A stretch of DNA of 14,081 nucleotides from assembly GCA_017882205.1 (NCBI GenBank), contig JADGPY010000384.1, positions 1 through 14,081 of the forward strand, given 5' to 3'. The translations under genes and the position numbers were made by a program. The stretch's first letter is position 1; each line of letters begins with the position of its first letter. This stretch comes from Chitinophagaceae bacterium (lineage in GTDB: Bacteria > Bacteroidota > Bacteroidia > Chitinophagales > Chitinophagaceae). This document shows, in pieces, positions 1 to 7,982 of the stretch. The notes under the pieces are model-generated. The model made no database searches. It saw only the letters and a list, made by a program, of their open reading frames with translations, and had not been told where the DNA came from.

Positions 1-506
1 AAAGAACCCGTTTTGCTGAAGGTTACCCCATTCACAGTATTTGTTGAAATAGTATAGGTTCCAATGGTTGCTACAGTTACCTGGATGGTTACTGTATTAC
101 CAGCTACCAGTGCAACTCCCTGTGTATATGTACCCGCAGGGGTGGCAGGTGTGCAGGCACCAGCCGTTGCACCTAATGATCCGGTAGCAGCGCCAGCAGC
201 GGCTGCATAGGTAATTGCGAATGTGCAAATGCTTGTTCCAAAGCTGATGGTATAATTTTGAACTCCCGAATTTACAGGGGTTCCGCTTCCTGTTAAGATG
301 AGTGTTTGTACACCGGTAGCAGTGAAAGAACCAGTTTTACTGAAAGTTACTCCATTTACTGCGTTTGTGGAGATAGAGTACGTTCCGATAGTGGCTACAT
401 TTACCTGTATCTGAACCGTATTAGTTGCAGTGAGGGCTACACTTTGCGTATAAGTACCTCCAAGGGTGACAGGAGTACAAGCTCCCGCTGTGGCTCCAAG
501 GCTGCC
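1..506 (-). repeat. Tandem 324-bp coding repeat
   Basis: One complete unit (183-506) and the start of a second (1-182) lie in register at an exact period of 324 bp, or 108 codons. For example the same segment beginning aaagaacc occurs at 1 and at 325, and the ACTP cysteine codons lie at 153-155 and 477-479. The units differ at many synonymous and some nonsynonymous sites (roughly 70 % nucleotide identity by eye), so the duplication is not recent. The array may continue past the left edge. Confidence 0.9.
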
Positions 507-1022
507 ACTGGCAATTCCACTACCAGCAGAAACAGGAAGGTTTACCTTTGAAGTAAATTTACCCAGTGTAATGGCTTTAAAATTCCCCAATGAATCCTGA
601 GCAATACCAGTAAATGTTCCGGTGATCTTGTTGTTACCTATTGCAGTTACAGTCACAAGCATATCTCCTGTAATCTGATCAGAAAGATAGATGGTCTTGG
701 CTGCAGTAAAATATTTGAATTCGCTTTCCCCTAAAGAGGCCGTATAGGTTCCCAGCTTAAAACTATCCGCGCTTCTTAATTGGATGGAGAAAAACTCCCC
801 ACCAGATAAGGATGTTCCTAATAGATTAAGCAATTTTGTTGGGCCTGAAGAGTCAATATAGGCAGTGTCCATATTCCCCTGAAATAATTTACTGCTATCA
901 TTAAATTGCCATGTGCCTGCAGCTATTTTATTGTTTGATCCTTCAAGGCTGAATTCCTTTTGGCACGACCATACAAAAGCCGTTAACAACAATAATATAA
1001 ATGAAATTTTGACAAGTCTCAT
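1..1022 (-). CDS. Repeat-containing surface lipoprotein, partial (3' end beyond the window)
   Basis: The frame is open from an ATG at 1022 to the left edge, giving 340 residues without a stop. The N-terminus is a short basic segment, a hydrophobic stretch (FILLLLTAFVW) and Cys20 in the context WSCQK, a relaxed lipobox typical of Bacteroidota lipoproteins. Mature protein should therefore be lipid-anchored, probably at the outer membrane. Residues about 21-160 form an N-terminal domain I do not recognise. From about residue 173 a 108-residue unit begins (GSLGATAGACTP, then TYTQ, then NGVTFSKTG) and starts again at residue 281. Each unit has a Cys in the ACTP motif (residues 182 and 290) and the one complete unit has a second in SICTF, so a disulfide within each unit is possible. 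The repeats look like beta-rich Ig-like modules, but that is inference. It lies 46 bases downstream of lspA on the same strand. Function is unknown; surface adhesion or binding is a guess from architecture only. Confidence 0.85.
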   Translation of the reverse strand, partial: MRLVKISFILLLLTAFVWSCQKEFSLEGSNNKIAAGTWQFNDSSKLFQGNMDTAYIDSSGPTKLLNLLGTSLSGGEFFSIQLRSADSFKLGTYTASLGESEFKYFTAAKTIYLSDQITGDMLVTVTAIGNNKITGTFTGIAQDSLGNFKAITLGKFTSKVNLPVSAGSGIASGSLGATAGACTPVTLGGTYTQSVALTATNTVQIQVNVATIGTYSISTNAVNGVTFSKTGSFTATGVQTLILTGSGTPVNSGVQNYTISFGTSICTFAITYAAAAGAATGSLGATAGACTPATPAGTYTQGVALVAGNTVTIQVTVATIGTYTISTNTVNGVTFSKTGS

Positions 1023-1068
1023 TGGGGAGGTTTTATTGAATTACTTATAGGTTTAAAGATACCGAATA

Positions 1069-1743
1069 TTAAGATACCTGAACTTCATCATTCACAATGG
1101 CACTGGTTTCTACGGTTTTCGTAACGTGTTTATTGTGCTGTTTGAAGAACTTCTTTTGGAATACCAGTATAGCGATGACCCCGGTTGAAATAGAGGCATC
1201 TGCCATATTAAATATGGGTCTGAAAAACTCAAAGTCTTCTCCTCCCCAGATGGGTATCCATTTGGGAAATGTTGTATCATGAATGATAGGAAAATATAAC
1301 ATATCTACCACCTTACCATGAAGGAACCCTGCATATCCGCGTGAAGGGAGGAGCCTTGATACATTTTGTGAGATTATAGAGCTTTCGTCGAATATGAGTC
1401 CGTAGAACATGCTATCTATAAGATTACCCAAAGCGCCAGCAAAGATGAGGCAGGCACAGACTATAAATCCTGGGTGATATTTTTTTTGTACGATCTTTTG
1501 AAGGTAAAATATACCGAAGATCACCGCGGCCAGCCTAAATAAGGTAAGAATCATTTTCCCCGAATTGCCGCCAAATTTCCAACCGTATGCCATCCCTTCA
1601 TTTTCAATGAAATAGAGTTTGAACCAGTGACCGATCACATTATGCGATTCTCCTGCATGAAAATGTGTTTTAACATAGATCTTCAGGATTTGGTCGGTAA
1701 CAACAAGCAATAAAATAATCAAAAAAACATTTCTTCCTTTCAC
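1069..1743 (-). CDS. lspA: Lipoprotein signal peptidase (signal peptidase II)
   Basis: This integral inner-membrane aspartyl protease cleaves the signal peptide of diacylglyceryl-modified prolipoproteins just before the lipidated cysteine. Family motifs are visible, numbered from a GTG start at 1743 (224 residues): the first membrane helix with TDQ (residues 16-18), ENEGMAYG (47-54), GALGNLID with catalytic Asp110, and FNMADASIS with catalytic Asp182. It is longer than the ~160-residue proteobacterial enzyme because of an extra stretch between the two aspartates (about residues 119-168), which I recall as usual for Bacteroidota. A TTG at 1779 would add 12 polar residues, but it falls inside a TAnnTTTG promoter match, so GTG at 1743 is preferred; this choice is inference. 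The gene downstream encodes a lipoprotein, a plausible substrate. Confidence 0.95.
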   Translation of the reverse strand: MKGRNVFLIILLLVVTDQILKIYVKTHFHAGESHNVIGHWFKLYFIENEGMAYGWKFGGNSGKMILTLFRLAAVIFGIFYLQKIVQKKYHPGFIVCACLIFAGALGNLIDSMFYGLIFDESSIISQNVSRLLPSRGYAGFLHGKVVDMLYFPIIHDTTFPKWIPIWGGEDFEFFRPIFNMADASISTGVIAILVFQKKFFKQHNKHVTKTVETSAIVNDEVQVS

Positions 1744-1776
1744 TATAAGATTATTGAGTAAACGATTATTGAGCCG

Positions 1777-1784
1777 CAAATATA
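1777..1784 (-). promoter_or_regulatory. Candidate Bacteroidota -7 promoter element for lspA
   Basis: The minus strand reads TATATTTG, an exact match to TAnnTTTG, the -7 element of the primary Bacteroidota sigma factor. Transcription would start a few bases downstream, giving a leader of roughly 25 bases to the GTG at 1743. No clear -33 TTG is present at the usual spacing, so support is partial. Confidence 0.4.
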
Positions 1785-1809
1785 ATGAAATCAGGGTGAT
1801 AAGGGAGGC

Positions 1810-1909
1810 ATTGTCTGAACCTTGATTCGCTTGATTAAAGGATTAACATGATTTTATAAAGTGGCAATCAAGATAATCCTAAAATCAAGCGAATCAGGGT
1901 TCAGACAAT
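1810..1909. repeat. ~100-bp imperfect palindrome (large hairpin)
   Basis: Arms 1810-1836 and 1883-1909 are complementary over 27 bases with a single T/G mismatch (a wobble in plus-strand RNA). After a 2-base mismatch, pairing resumes at 1839-1845 with 1874-1880 and again at 1849-1853 with 1866-1870, leaving an apical loop of about 12 bases. The outer arm begins exactly at the last base of the murF/alr stop codon. There is no clear run of T after either arm, so it is not a classic intrinsic terminator. It separates the terC-murF/alr unit from lspA. The motif 'attgtctgaacc...' resembles dispersed intergenic palindromes I recall from Bacteroidota genomes, but copy number cannot be tested here. 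Confidence 0.85.
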
Positions 1910-4389
1910 TATTCTTCATAATACACCCGCTTTACCCGCTGCGAAATTCCACTTATGATATCATAGGTAATGGTGTTTGCCCACTTAGCCAGGTCTTGAA
2001 CGGGCAATTGTTCACCATAAACAATTACTTCATCACCTTCATGGACATTAGAAGAACCTGTAATATCCAACATCGTCATATCCATGCAAACATTTCCTAC
2101 CACTGGGACCAACTGTCCTTTGATCAACATTTTACCTACGCCATTACTAAGGGTCCGGGGATATCCATCAGCATAGCCAATTCTTACGGTGGCAATTAAA
2201 CAATCAGAATCAATAACATTCTTTCCTCCATATCCAATAGATTCACCCTTTTTCGCTAACCTGATCTGCGCAATGGTGGTAGTTAACGTACCTACATTTT
2301 TTAAATGCTTTTGCACTCCCGGATCTGCATCGATTCCATATAGGCCGATTCCCAGCCTCACCATATCCATTTGAAGATCAGGATGCCTGTGGATAGCTGA
2401 AGTATTTGCAAGGTGTTTAATAAAAGAATAATTGAGTTTGTCACTTAGTATAGAGCACCAATTATTGAATATTGATGCCTGGCGGTTAGAAAATTCATCC
2501 TGCTTGAGGTCTTCACTGGCAACCAGGTGAGAAAAAACTGATCGCACCTTTATTTTTTTTGATATAGAAAGATGATCTGCGAGTTTATCGATGTCGTTCG
2601 CATCAAATCCCAGCCTGTGCATACCGGTATCAAGTTTTATATGTACAGGATAATTATCTATTCCTGATACAAGTAGATATTTTTCTAAAAGATCCAGTAT
2701 GAAAAATGAAAAGATTTCTGGTTCAAGATCGAATTCCTGCATTGAATTAAATGTGCTTTCCTCAGGATTCATTACTATGATGGGCAGTGTAATCCCGGCC
2801 TTTCTCAATTCAACTCCTTCATCAGCATAAGCTACTGCTAAATAATCTACTTTCAGAAACTGTAATAGATTGGCAATTTCATAGCTGCCACTTCCATAGC
2901 TAAATGCTTTAACCATCGCCATCACCTTTGTTCCCGGTTTCAAAAACTTCTTGTATTCTCTCAGGTTATGGGTAATGGCTGAAAGATTTATTGATAAGAT
3001 TGTCTGGTGGACTTTTTGTTCCAGCAACCGGCTTATCTGCTCAAATCCGAAAACCCTTGCACCTTTCAGCAGGATCGTTTCATTATTAAAATGAAGAGTG
3101 GTAAAATGTGTGATGAACTCCTGTACCGAATCAAAGAAATGTGTTTCAGGAAATGCAGTAAATTGTTGTCTTTCAGATCTTATCTGGGTGCCAATACCAA
3201 TAAATCTGTTTATATTTTTCTTTAAGAGAATTGTAGCCACCTCCCTGTAAAGATCTTTAACATCCCTGCCACTCTCCAAAATATCAGATAAGATAACCGT
3301 GCGCCGGCTATGTTGCTGCTGTTGCACCAAAAAATCGCTGGCAATACTTAATGCATGCACATCAGCGCTATAACTATCATTAATAATTGAACAATGATTA
3401 ATGCCCTGTTTCAATTCAAGGCGCATTTCAACCGGTTGCAGGGTAATCATTCTCTTTTTGATCAATTCCACTGATATTTTTAATTGCAACAGTGTAGCCA
3501 GGCAGGTAATGGCATTTTCGATAGAGGCATCATCTGTGAATGGGACTTTTATTTGCAGTTCTTCTTCTTTGAATACTGCTGTAATACTTGTTGAAGAATT
3601 ATCCTTTGATATGCCTGATATTAGAAGAGTTGCCTCATCACTAAATTCCCAGGTGAAAATTTCACGGTGATGATCATCTCCTTCCGCATTTGGAGGAAGG
3701 ACATCCTTCTTATGGCAAATAATGACTTCTGCATTTTTAAACAGAAGAAATTTTTCTTCTAACTTCTGAATCCGGGAAGAAAATCCTGCATCATGTGCAT
3801 CACCAATATTTGTAAGAATCCCAATGGTTGGTACTATCATCTTTTCTAAACGTTCCATTTCGCCGGCTTCAGAAATACCCGCTTCAAATATCGCAAGGGT
3901 ATGTGTTGAATTCATCTGCAATATGCTCAATGGCACTCCTACCTGTGAATTAAAACTCCTTGGGCTTCTTATAATATTATATTGCACGGCTAATAACTGA
4001 TCCAGCCATTCTTTTACAATTGTTTTTCCATTGCTTCCGGTTATACCGATTACCGGAATGGCAAATCTTTTACGATGGAAAGCTGCAAGTGCCTGTAAAG
4101 CGTCAACAGTATTTTGAACACGCAGGAAATTAGCCATGGGAAATTCTGCCACATCCATGTCTTCATCTATTAAAAAATTCATCACACCCTTCTCATACAG
4201 ATCATTTATAAATTGAATCCCATGCCGGAGCTGGCTTCTTACTGCAAAGAAAATAGTAAATTCAGGATACAATAATTTACGGCTATCGAGTAAGAGGTAA
4301 GTAAATTTTACTGTTGAGGGATGATGAATAATTTGCCCCCCGGTGATAACGGCAATTTCTTCGAGCGTATATTCAATAGTGACGGTCAA
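1909..4389 (-). CDS. murF/alr: Fused UDP-MurNAc-tripeptide:D-Ala-D-Ala ligase / alanine racemase
   Basis: A cytoplasmic 826-residue fusion joins two peptidoglycan precursor enzymes. The N-terminal half (about 1-455) is MurF, which adds D-Ala-D-Ala to UDP-MurNAc-tripeptide using ATP. It shows the P-loop GITGSNGKT (115-123, Lys122), ENAITCLAT near 291, and NDSYSADVHAL (337-347) where single-domain MurF usually has NxxYNANP. The C-terminal half (about 463-826) is a PLP-dependent alanine racemase making D-alanine. It has the PLP lysine in MVKAFSYGSG (Lys494), KLDTGMHRLG (585-594), the catalytic tyrosine in RIGYADGYPR (Tyr739) and VCMDM (767-771). The fusion is well known in Bacteroidota. The start codon is TTG: a stop lies six codons upstream in this frame with no ATG between, and it overlaps the TerC-family gene's TGA by 4 bases (TTGA), which suggests translational coupling. 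A large palindrome begins at its stop codon. Confidence 0.96.
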   Translation of the reverse strand: MTVTIEYTLEEIAVITGGQIIHHPSTVKFTYLLLDSRKLLYPEFTIFFAVRSQLRHGIQFINDLYEKGVMNFLIDEDMDVAEFPMANFLRVQNTVDALQALAAFHRKRFAIPVIGITGSNGKTIVKEWLDQLLAVQYNIIRSPRSFNSQVGVPLSILQMNSTHTLAIFEAGISEAGEMERLEKMIVPTIGILTNIGDAHDAGFSSRIQKLEEKFLLFKNAEVIICHKKDVLPPNAEGDDHHREIFTWEFSDEATLLISGISKDNSSTSITAVFKEEELQIKVPFTDDASIENAITCLATLLQLKISVELIKKRMITLQPVEMRLELKQGINHCSIINDSYSADVHALSIASDFLVQQQQHSRRTVILSDILESGRDVKDLYREVATILLKKNINRFIGIGTQIRSERQQFTAFPETHFFDSVQEFITHFTTLHFNNETILLKGARVFGFEQISRLLEQKVHQTILSINLSAITHNLREYKKFLKPGTKVMAMVKAFSYGSGSYEIANLLQFLKVDYLAVAYADEGVELRKAGITLPIIVMNPEESTFNSMQEFDLEPEIFSFFILDLLEKYLLVSGIDNYPVHIKLDTGMHRLGFDANDIDKLADHLSISKKIKVRSVFSHLVASEDLKQDEFSNRQASIFNNWCSILSDKLNYSFIKHLANTSAIHRHPDLQMDMVRLGIGLYGIDADPGVQKHLKNVGTLTTTIAQIRLAKKGESIGYGGKNVIDSDCLIATVRIGYADGYPRTLSNGVGKMLIKGQLVPVVGNVCMDMTMLDITGSSNVHEGDEVIVYGEQLPVQDLAKWANTITYDIISGISQRVKRVYYEE

Positions 4390-5348
4390 TGTATAATGGG
4401 AGTTTTATTGTCGGTAATTTCCACTGGAAGGGTAGGCTTCTTTTTAAAAATTGAAAACAGAATAGACCCGGAAAGGCATACCAGGATAACAATGAGTGAG
4501 AACCATACAGAAATATGTATACCAAAATATTGAGCCAGCATTTTCCCTCCAACAAATAATAATACGATCGCTATCCCTTGTTGTAAATAATCAAATTTAG
4601 AAACTGCTCCTCGTAATAAAAAGAATAAAGAACGTAGTCCCAGGACTGCGAAAATATTTGAGGTATAGATCACCAACTTGTTCTGAGTGATTGCAAAAAC
4701 AGCCGGAATGGAGTCAAGCGCAAAAATGATATCGGTAGTAGCGAGCAATATTATCACAACAAAAAGCATGGTAAAATATTTTTTTCCATCCATCCGTACA
4801 GTATAATTACCCCCATTGTCAACACCAGTAATAGGAAGAATCTTCCGCAGGAATCTATACACTCTATTATCTTCAGGATCAAATTCCTCCTCCTGGTTAA
4901 CGAAAAACATTTTAATGCCTGTGTAAACCAGAAATGCACCAAAAATATAGAGTATCCATTCAAATTTTTCTACCAGTACAATACCAATCGTAATGAAAAG
5001 CACACGGAAAAGGATGGCCATAAGAATACCTAACAATAATACTCTTCCATAGTAGGATCTTTTGACCGAAAAGAAATTGAAAATAAGAATAAAAACAAAT
5101 ATATTATCAATACTCAGGCTCCATTCCATCAGATATCCACTGATGTATTCGATCGCCCTTATCTGACCGTTTAGAAACCACATAAAAATGAAGAAACCAA
5201 TGGCTAGTCCCACCCAGAAAAGAGTTTGGTTAAATGCCTGCTTTATTGAAATGATTTTTGAACGTGTACTAACTAAACCAAGATCGAAGATGATAGCAGC
5301 CAGTAAAACAACACCAAATACCAGATATGACCACTGTGTAGAATTCAT
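4386..5348 (-). CDS. TerC/Alx-family integral membrane protein (probable metal-ion exporter)
   Basis: A 320-residue polytopic protein with about eight or nine hydrophobic segments. Two family motifs carry conserved acidic residues inside the membrane: EWSLSIDN (75-82) and DIIFALDSIPA (206-216). Family members include E. coli Alx and TerC proteins, linked to manganese export and tellurite resistance; the substrate here is inferred from family only. The central loop (about 151-190) is hydrophilic and acidic (EEEFDPED). The frame is open two codons further, to a TTG at 5354, but ATG at 5348 gives the expected N-terminus (MNSTQWSYLVF). Its TGA overlaps the TTG start of murF/alr, so the two are probably one operon. 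A functional link between metal export and cell-wall synthesis is not shown by the sequence. Confidence 0.93.
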   Translation of the reverse strand: MNSTQWSYLVFGVVLLAAIIFDLGLVSTRSKIISIKQAFNQTLFWVGLAIGFFIFMWFLNGQIRAIEYISGYLMEWSLSIDNIFVFILIFNFFSVKRSYYGRVLLLGILMAILFRVLFITIGIVLVEKFEWILYIFGAFLVYTGIKMFFVNQEEEFDPEDNRVYRFLRKILPITGVDNGGNYTVRMDGKKYFTMLFVVIILLATTDIIFALDSIPAVFAITQNKLVIYTSNIFAVLGLRSLFFLLRGAVSKFDYLQQGIAIVLLFVGGKMLAQYFGIHISVWFSLIVILVCLSGSILFSIFKKKPTLPVEITDNKTPIIH

Positions 5349-5362
5349 GAGCAAATATTGGG

Positions 5363-5370
5363 CAAAGATA
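5363..5370 (-). promoter_or_regulatory. Candidate -7 element for terC-murF/alr
   Basis: The minus strand reads TATCTTTG, an exact TAnnTTTG match, about 15 bases before the ATG at 5348, so the leader would be very short. A second near match (AATATTTG) follows at 5352-5359. No convincing -33 TTG is seen. Confidence 0.35.
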
Positions 5371-5415
5371 GGTGTCAGAAAATTGTGAAGCCAGCTGTGA
5401 ATAGTACGAATGTGG

Positions 5416-7134
5416 TTAAATGTTTTTCACCGGCATACTATACTTCCGTCTTCTCAATTGCTGATACAGGATGGCAAATAAACAAACAAGCAGGATGGGT
5501 ATCACAATATTAATAATCTGCCATTGTACTCTTTCATCTTCAGCCCTTTTTTTATCAATTAAGCGTAAGGTATAAGCCTTCGCCGCTGATTCATTCAAAC
5601 CAAGATTATTCAGGAGGTATTCAATGCAGTTTTGAATGAATTGCCTGTTGGCAAATGGAAATTGTTGTTGTGTCCCTATCGTATATGGATTCATTCCCAT
5701 TGGGATTGGAGCGCCCTGGGAGGATGAATTAAGAACAATGTCTCCATCGCCTATGACGATCATTTTGTTTTCTAAAATGTTTGATGACTGAAATGGATAG
5801 CCCTGGTTTTCCATTGTATCCATCATAGCTGGAGTCATTCTATTGGCATATAATGAGGTGAATTTCCCTTCCAATAAAACTGCAGCGGGAATTTCACTTT
5901 TTACAAATAATACGCCGTCCGGCGACTGACGCACTTCCTGTGGGCTAATTAATGCTGGTGCTGAGATGGTTCTTGAATTGAGTGATGAACTAAGAAGGAT
6001 GGTTTTACGAACCTGGTCAGACTTAACCGTATCAATGGAGTTGACAAATTTACCGGCTACCAGGCCAATGCTCTTGTTTATGATATGATTTGACTTCGAC
6101 ACAAAAATTGGAAAATAATTCCATAGCCTTAGTTCAAACTGATCTTTTCCATTTACTACAAACGGAAGGTAGTCGCATTGAAGGTCCATAAGAAGGTCAG
6201 GATTTATTCTTACCCCATATTTGAACAAAAGGTCTTCAAGGTTTAAGTTTCTATCGTAAGCAATAACCTGGTTCTTTATCTGAAGGCTATCCATCTCTGC
6301 GTTGAGCCTGTCTATGCACCATATCACCTTACCCCCGCGCATTACGAATTGATCGATCTTAATTTTTTCTTCAGTTGTAAAAGGAATAGAAGGTTTTACA
6401 ATTACCAGAAGCTTGAATGTATCTGGAATTACAGCCTGGGCTGTGATATTGAGCAACTTAATATTATAATCTTTGCTTAATACATTTTCTACAAAGTCTT
6501 CCACATTTGCACCTGTGGGTTCTCCATTTCCGGAGGAATATGCAATCATAGGCCGGGAAGACTGAGTAATCTTTTCAATAGCGCTAGCAAAATGGTATTC
6601 CATTAGTGCTTCAGCATTATTGAGGTCTTCGGGATCTATAAGTATTTTACTTCCCGGGTATAAAATCACCGGCATTATTTTGCCCTTGTAACTCACTAAC
6701 GCATCCGGGTATACGAGTTGGGATTGCTCCCCAGCTTTAAGTTGTACTTTCAGATTTATTGGCTCTATCCCCATACCCGCTAATGTGTCAGCAAATGTTT
6801 TATTGAGGTCATCCATCTGGTTATCCGGAGTAATAAACCGGTATTGAACGTTATTATTAGATAACTCTTTGAACTCGCTTAGTAATTCATCCGCAGAACC
6901 TGAAAGTTTCTTAAACCCCGATGGAAGTTCTCCCTTTAAGAACACATCTATATGTACAACATCATCAAGAGAGCGCAGCATTTTTTTTACATAAGAAGAA
7001 AGTGTAAATCTTTTTTCATTGGTAAGATCGAGCCTTTGATGGAAAATAGAGGCTAAGTAATTGATTAATATCAAAAATAATATAACAGGTATCCACCACC
7101 ATTTACCAGAAGAAAGATGTTTGAAGAAAGACAT
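5416..7134 (-). CDS. gldG: Gliding motility-associated ABC transporter substrate-binding protein GldG
   Basis: A 572-residue membrane-anchored protein with the GldG layout: an N-terminal membrane helix (about 12-30, WWWIPVILFLILINYLASIF), a long extracytoplasmic region, and a C-terminal helix (about 544-561) followed by the basic tail RRRK. The family hallmark RLDLTNEKRFTLSSYVKKML (34-53) follows the first helix, and the periplasmic part contains MIAYSSGNGEPTG, typical of the ABC-transporter auxiliary fold. With GldF and the ATPase GldA it forms a transporter required for gliding in Flavobacterium johnsoniae, though its substrate is not established and many non-gliding Bacteroidota carry it. 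Its ATG overlaps the gldF stop by one base (TAATG), so translation is probably coupled. GldA is not in this window. Confidence 0.95.
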   Translation of the reverse strand: MSFFKHLSSGKWWWIPVILFLILINYLASIFHQRLDLTNEKRFTLSSYVKKMLRSLDDVVHIDVFLKGELPSGFKKLSGSADELLSEFKELSNNNVQYRFITPDNQMDDLNKTFADTLAGMGIEPINLKVQLKAGEQSQLVYPDALVSYKGKIMPVILYPGSKILIDPEDLNNAEALMEYHFASAIEKITQSSRPMIAYSSGNGEPTGANVEDFVENVLSKDYNIKLLNITAQAVIPDTFKLLVIVKPSIPFTTEEKIKIDQFVMRGGKVIWCIDRLNAEMDSLQIKNQVIAYDRNLNLEDLLFKYGVRINPDLLMDLQCDYLPFVVNGKDQFELRLWNYFPIFVSKSNHIINKSIGLVAGKFVNSIDTVKSDQVRKTILLSSSLNSRTISAPALISPQEVRQSPDGVLFVKSEIPAAVLLEGKFTSLYANRMTPAMMDTMENQGYPFQSSNILENKMIVIGDGDIVLNSSSQGAPIPMGMNPYTIGTQQQFPFANRQFIQNCIEYLLNNLGLNESAAKAYTLRLIDKKRAEDERVQWQIINIVIPILLVCLFAILYQQLRRRKYSMPVKNI

Positions 7135-7853
7135 TATTTTTTCTGAAGGTTTTTAACTGTAAGCAAAAGAAAGAAATAAATGATGCTGCAAAAATAAATG
7201 ATGTCCCTGCTATCCACTACCCCCCTGCTGATACTACGGTAATGAAAATCAATTCCCAGCATTTCAACATAATAATCTGCTTTACCTTGTAAGCCCGGCA
7301 GTCTGCTGATGGCATTAAATCCAAAGTAAATAATAATACATACGAAAGCGCTTACCAGGAAAGCAATAACCCCATTATTTGTAAAACCAGAGCAGCATAA
7401 TGCGATGGCTGCAAACACAGCCGCTAAAAACAATAGTCCTAAATAAGAACCTGCAATACCACCCCTATCAATACCCGCTGTAGAAAGAGAACTAATTGTA
7501 TATACATAAATGAGTGTGGGTAGAAAGGCAATGAAAATAACCAACAAGATGGCAAGATATTTACCTAGTACGATCTGCCATTTAGTTACCGGGCGTGTCT
7601 GTAATATTTCGAAGGTTCCGCTCCTGAATTCTTCAGCCAGGCTTCTCATGCTAATCGCAGGAACAAGAAACAATAAGATCCATGGAGACAATTCAAAAAA
7701 TTTATCAAGTGTAGCATACCCAAAATCAAAAATATTACTGTCTTTTAAAACAAAGAGAAATAATCCGTTTACTAACAAAAATAAAATGATAGTGATATAA
7801 CCAGTAAGGCTGCTGAAGAACTGTTGAATATCTTTTTTAGCTATAGAAAACAT
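7134..7853 (-). CDS. gldF: Gliding motility-associated ABC transporter permease GldF
   Basis: A 239-residue inner-membrane permease of the ABC-2 type with about six hydrophobic segments. The cytoplasmic coupling region EEFRSGTFEILQTRPVT, followed by IVLGKYLA, is characteristic of ABC-2 permeases, and the N-terminus MFSIAKKDIQQFFSSLTGYI matches GldF proteins. The frame is open seven codons upstream to a TTG at 7874, but ATG at 7853 gives the standard GldF beginning, so it was chosen. It is the first gene of a gldF-gldG pair and diverges from the T9SS cargo gene at 7983. No exact TAnnTTTG element is visible upstream (the closest is TAATTTG at 7872-7878), so its promoter is undefined. Confidence 0.95.
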   Translation of the reverse strand: MFSIAKKDIQQFFSSLTGYITIILFLLVNGLFLFVLKDSNIFDFGYATLDKFFELSPWILLFLVPAISMRSLAEEFRSGTFEILQTRPVTKWQIVLGKYLAILLVIFIAFLPTLIYVYTISSLSTAGIDRGGIAGSYLGLLFLAAVFAAIALCCSGFTNNGVIAFLVSAFVCIIIYFGFNAISRLPGLQGKADYYVEMLGIDFHYRSISRGVVDSRDIIYFCSIIYFFLLLTVKNLQKK

Positions 7854-7982
7854 CAATAAATAATTAAGAAGCAAATTAGTCTTTACAGAATAATATAGGA
7901 GGAAAATATTTTATTATAGGGTTAAATTAACCTTTTAACGGACCGGTTTTCCTATTAATTTTAACAGGATTATTCCATCCAG

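Noticed and set aside
1..506. CRISPR-like repeat array
   Set aside because: The repeat is 324 bp long, in frame within a protein-coding gene, and has no short repeat/spacer pattern.
306..551. Plus-strand 81-codon frame at the left end
   Set aside because: It is antisense to the repeat lipoprotein, and its Ser/Thr/Arg-rich composition is what the reverse of Gly/Thr repeats gives.
1810..1909. Intrinsic terminator after murF/alr
   Set aside because: The hairpin is very long with a modest loop and neither arm is followed by a T-run, so it was recorded as a palindrome of unknown role.
1861..2199. Plus-strand open frame opposite the end of murF/alr
   Set aside because: It lies antisense to the well-supported racemase domain and partly inside the palindrome, and its translation has no recognisable features. 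The other short frames opposite terC, iscU and iscS are likewise shadows.
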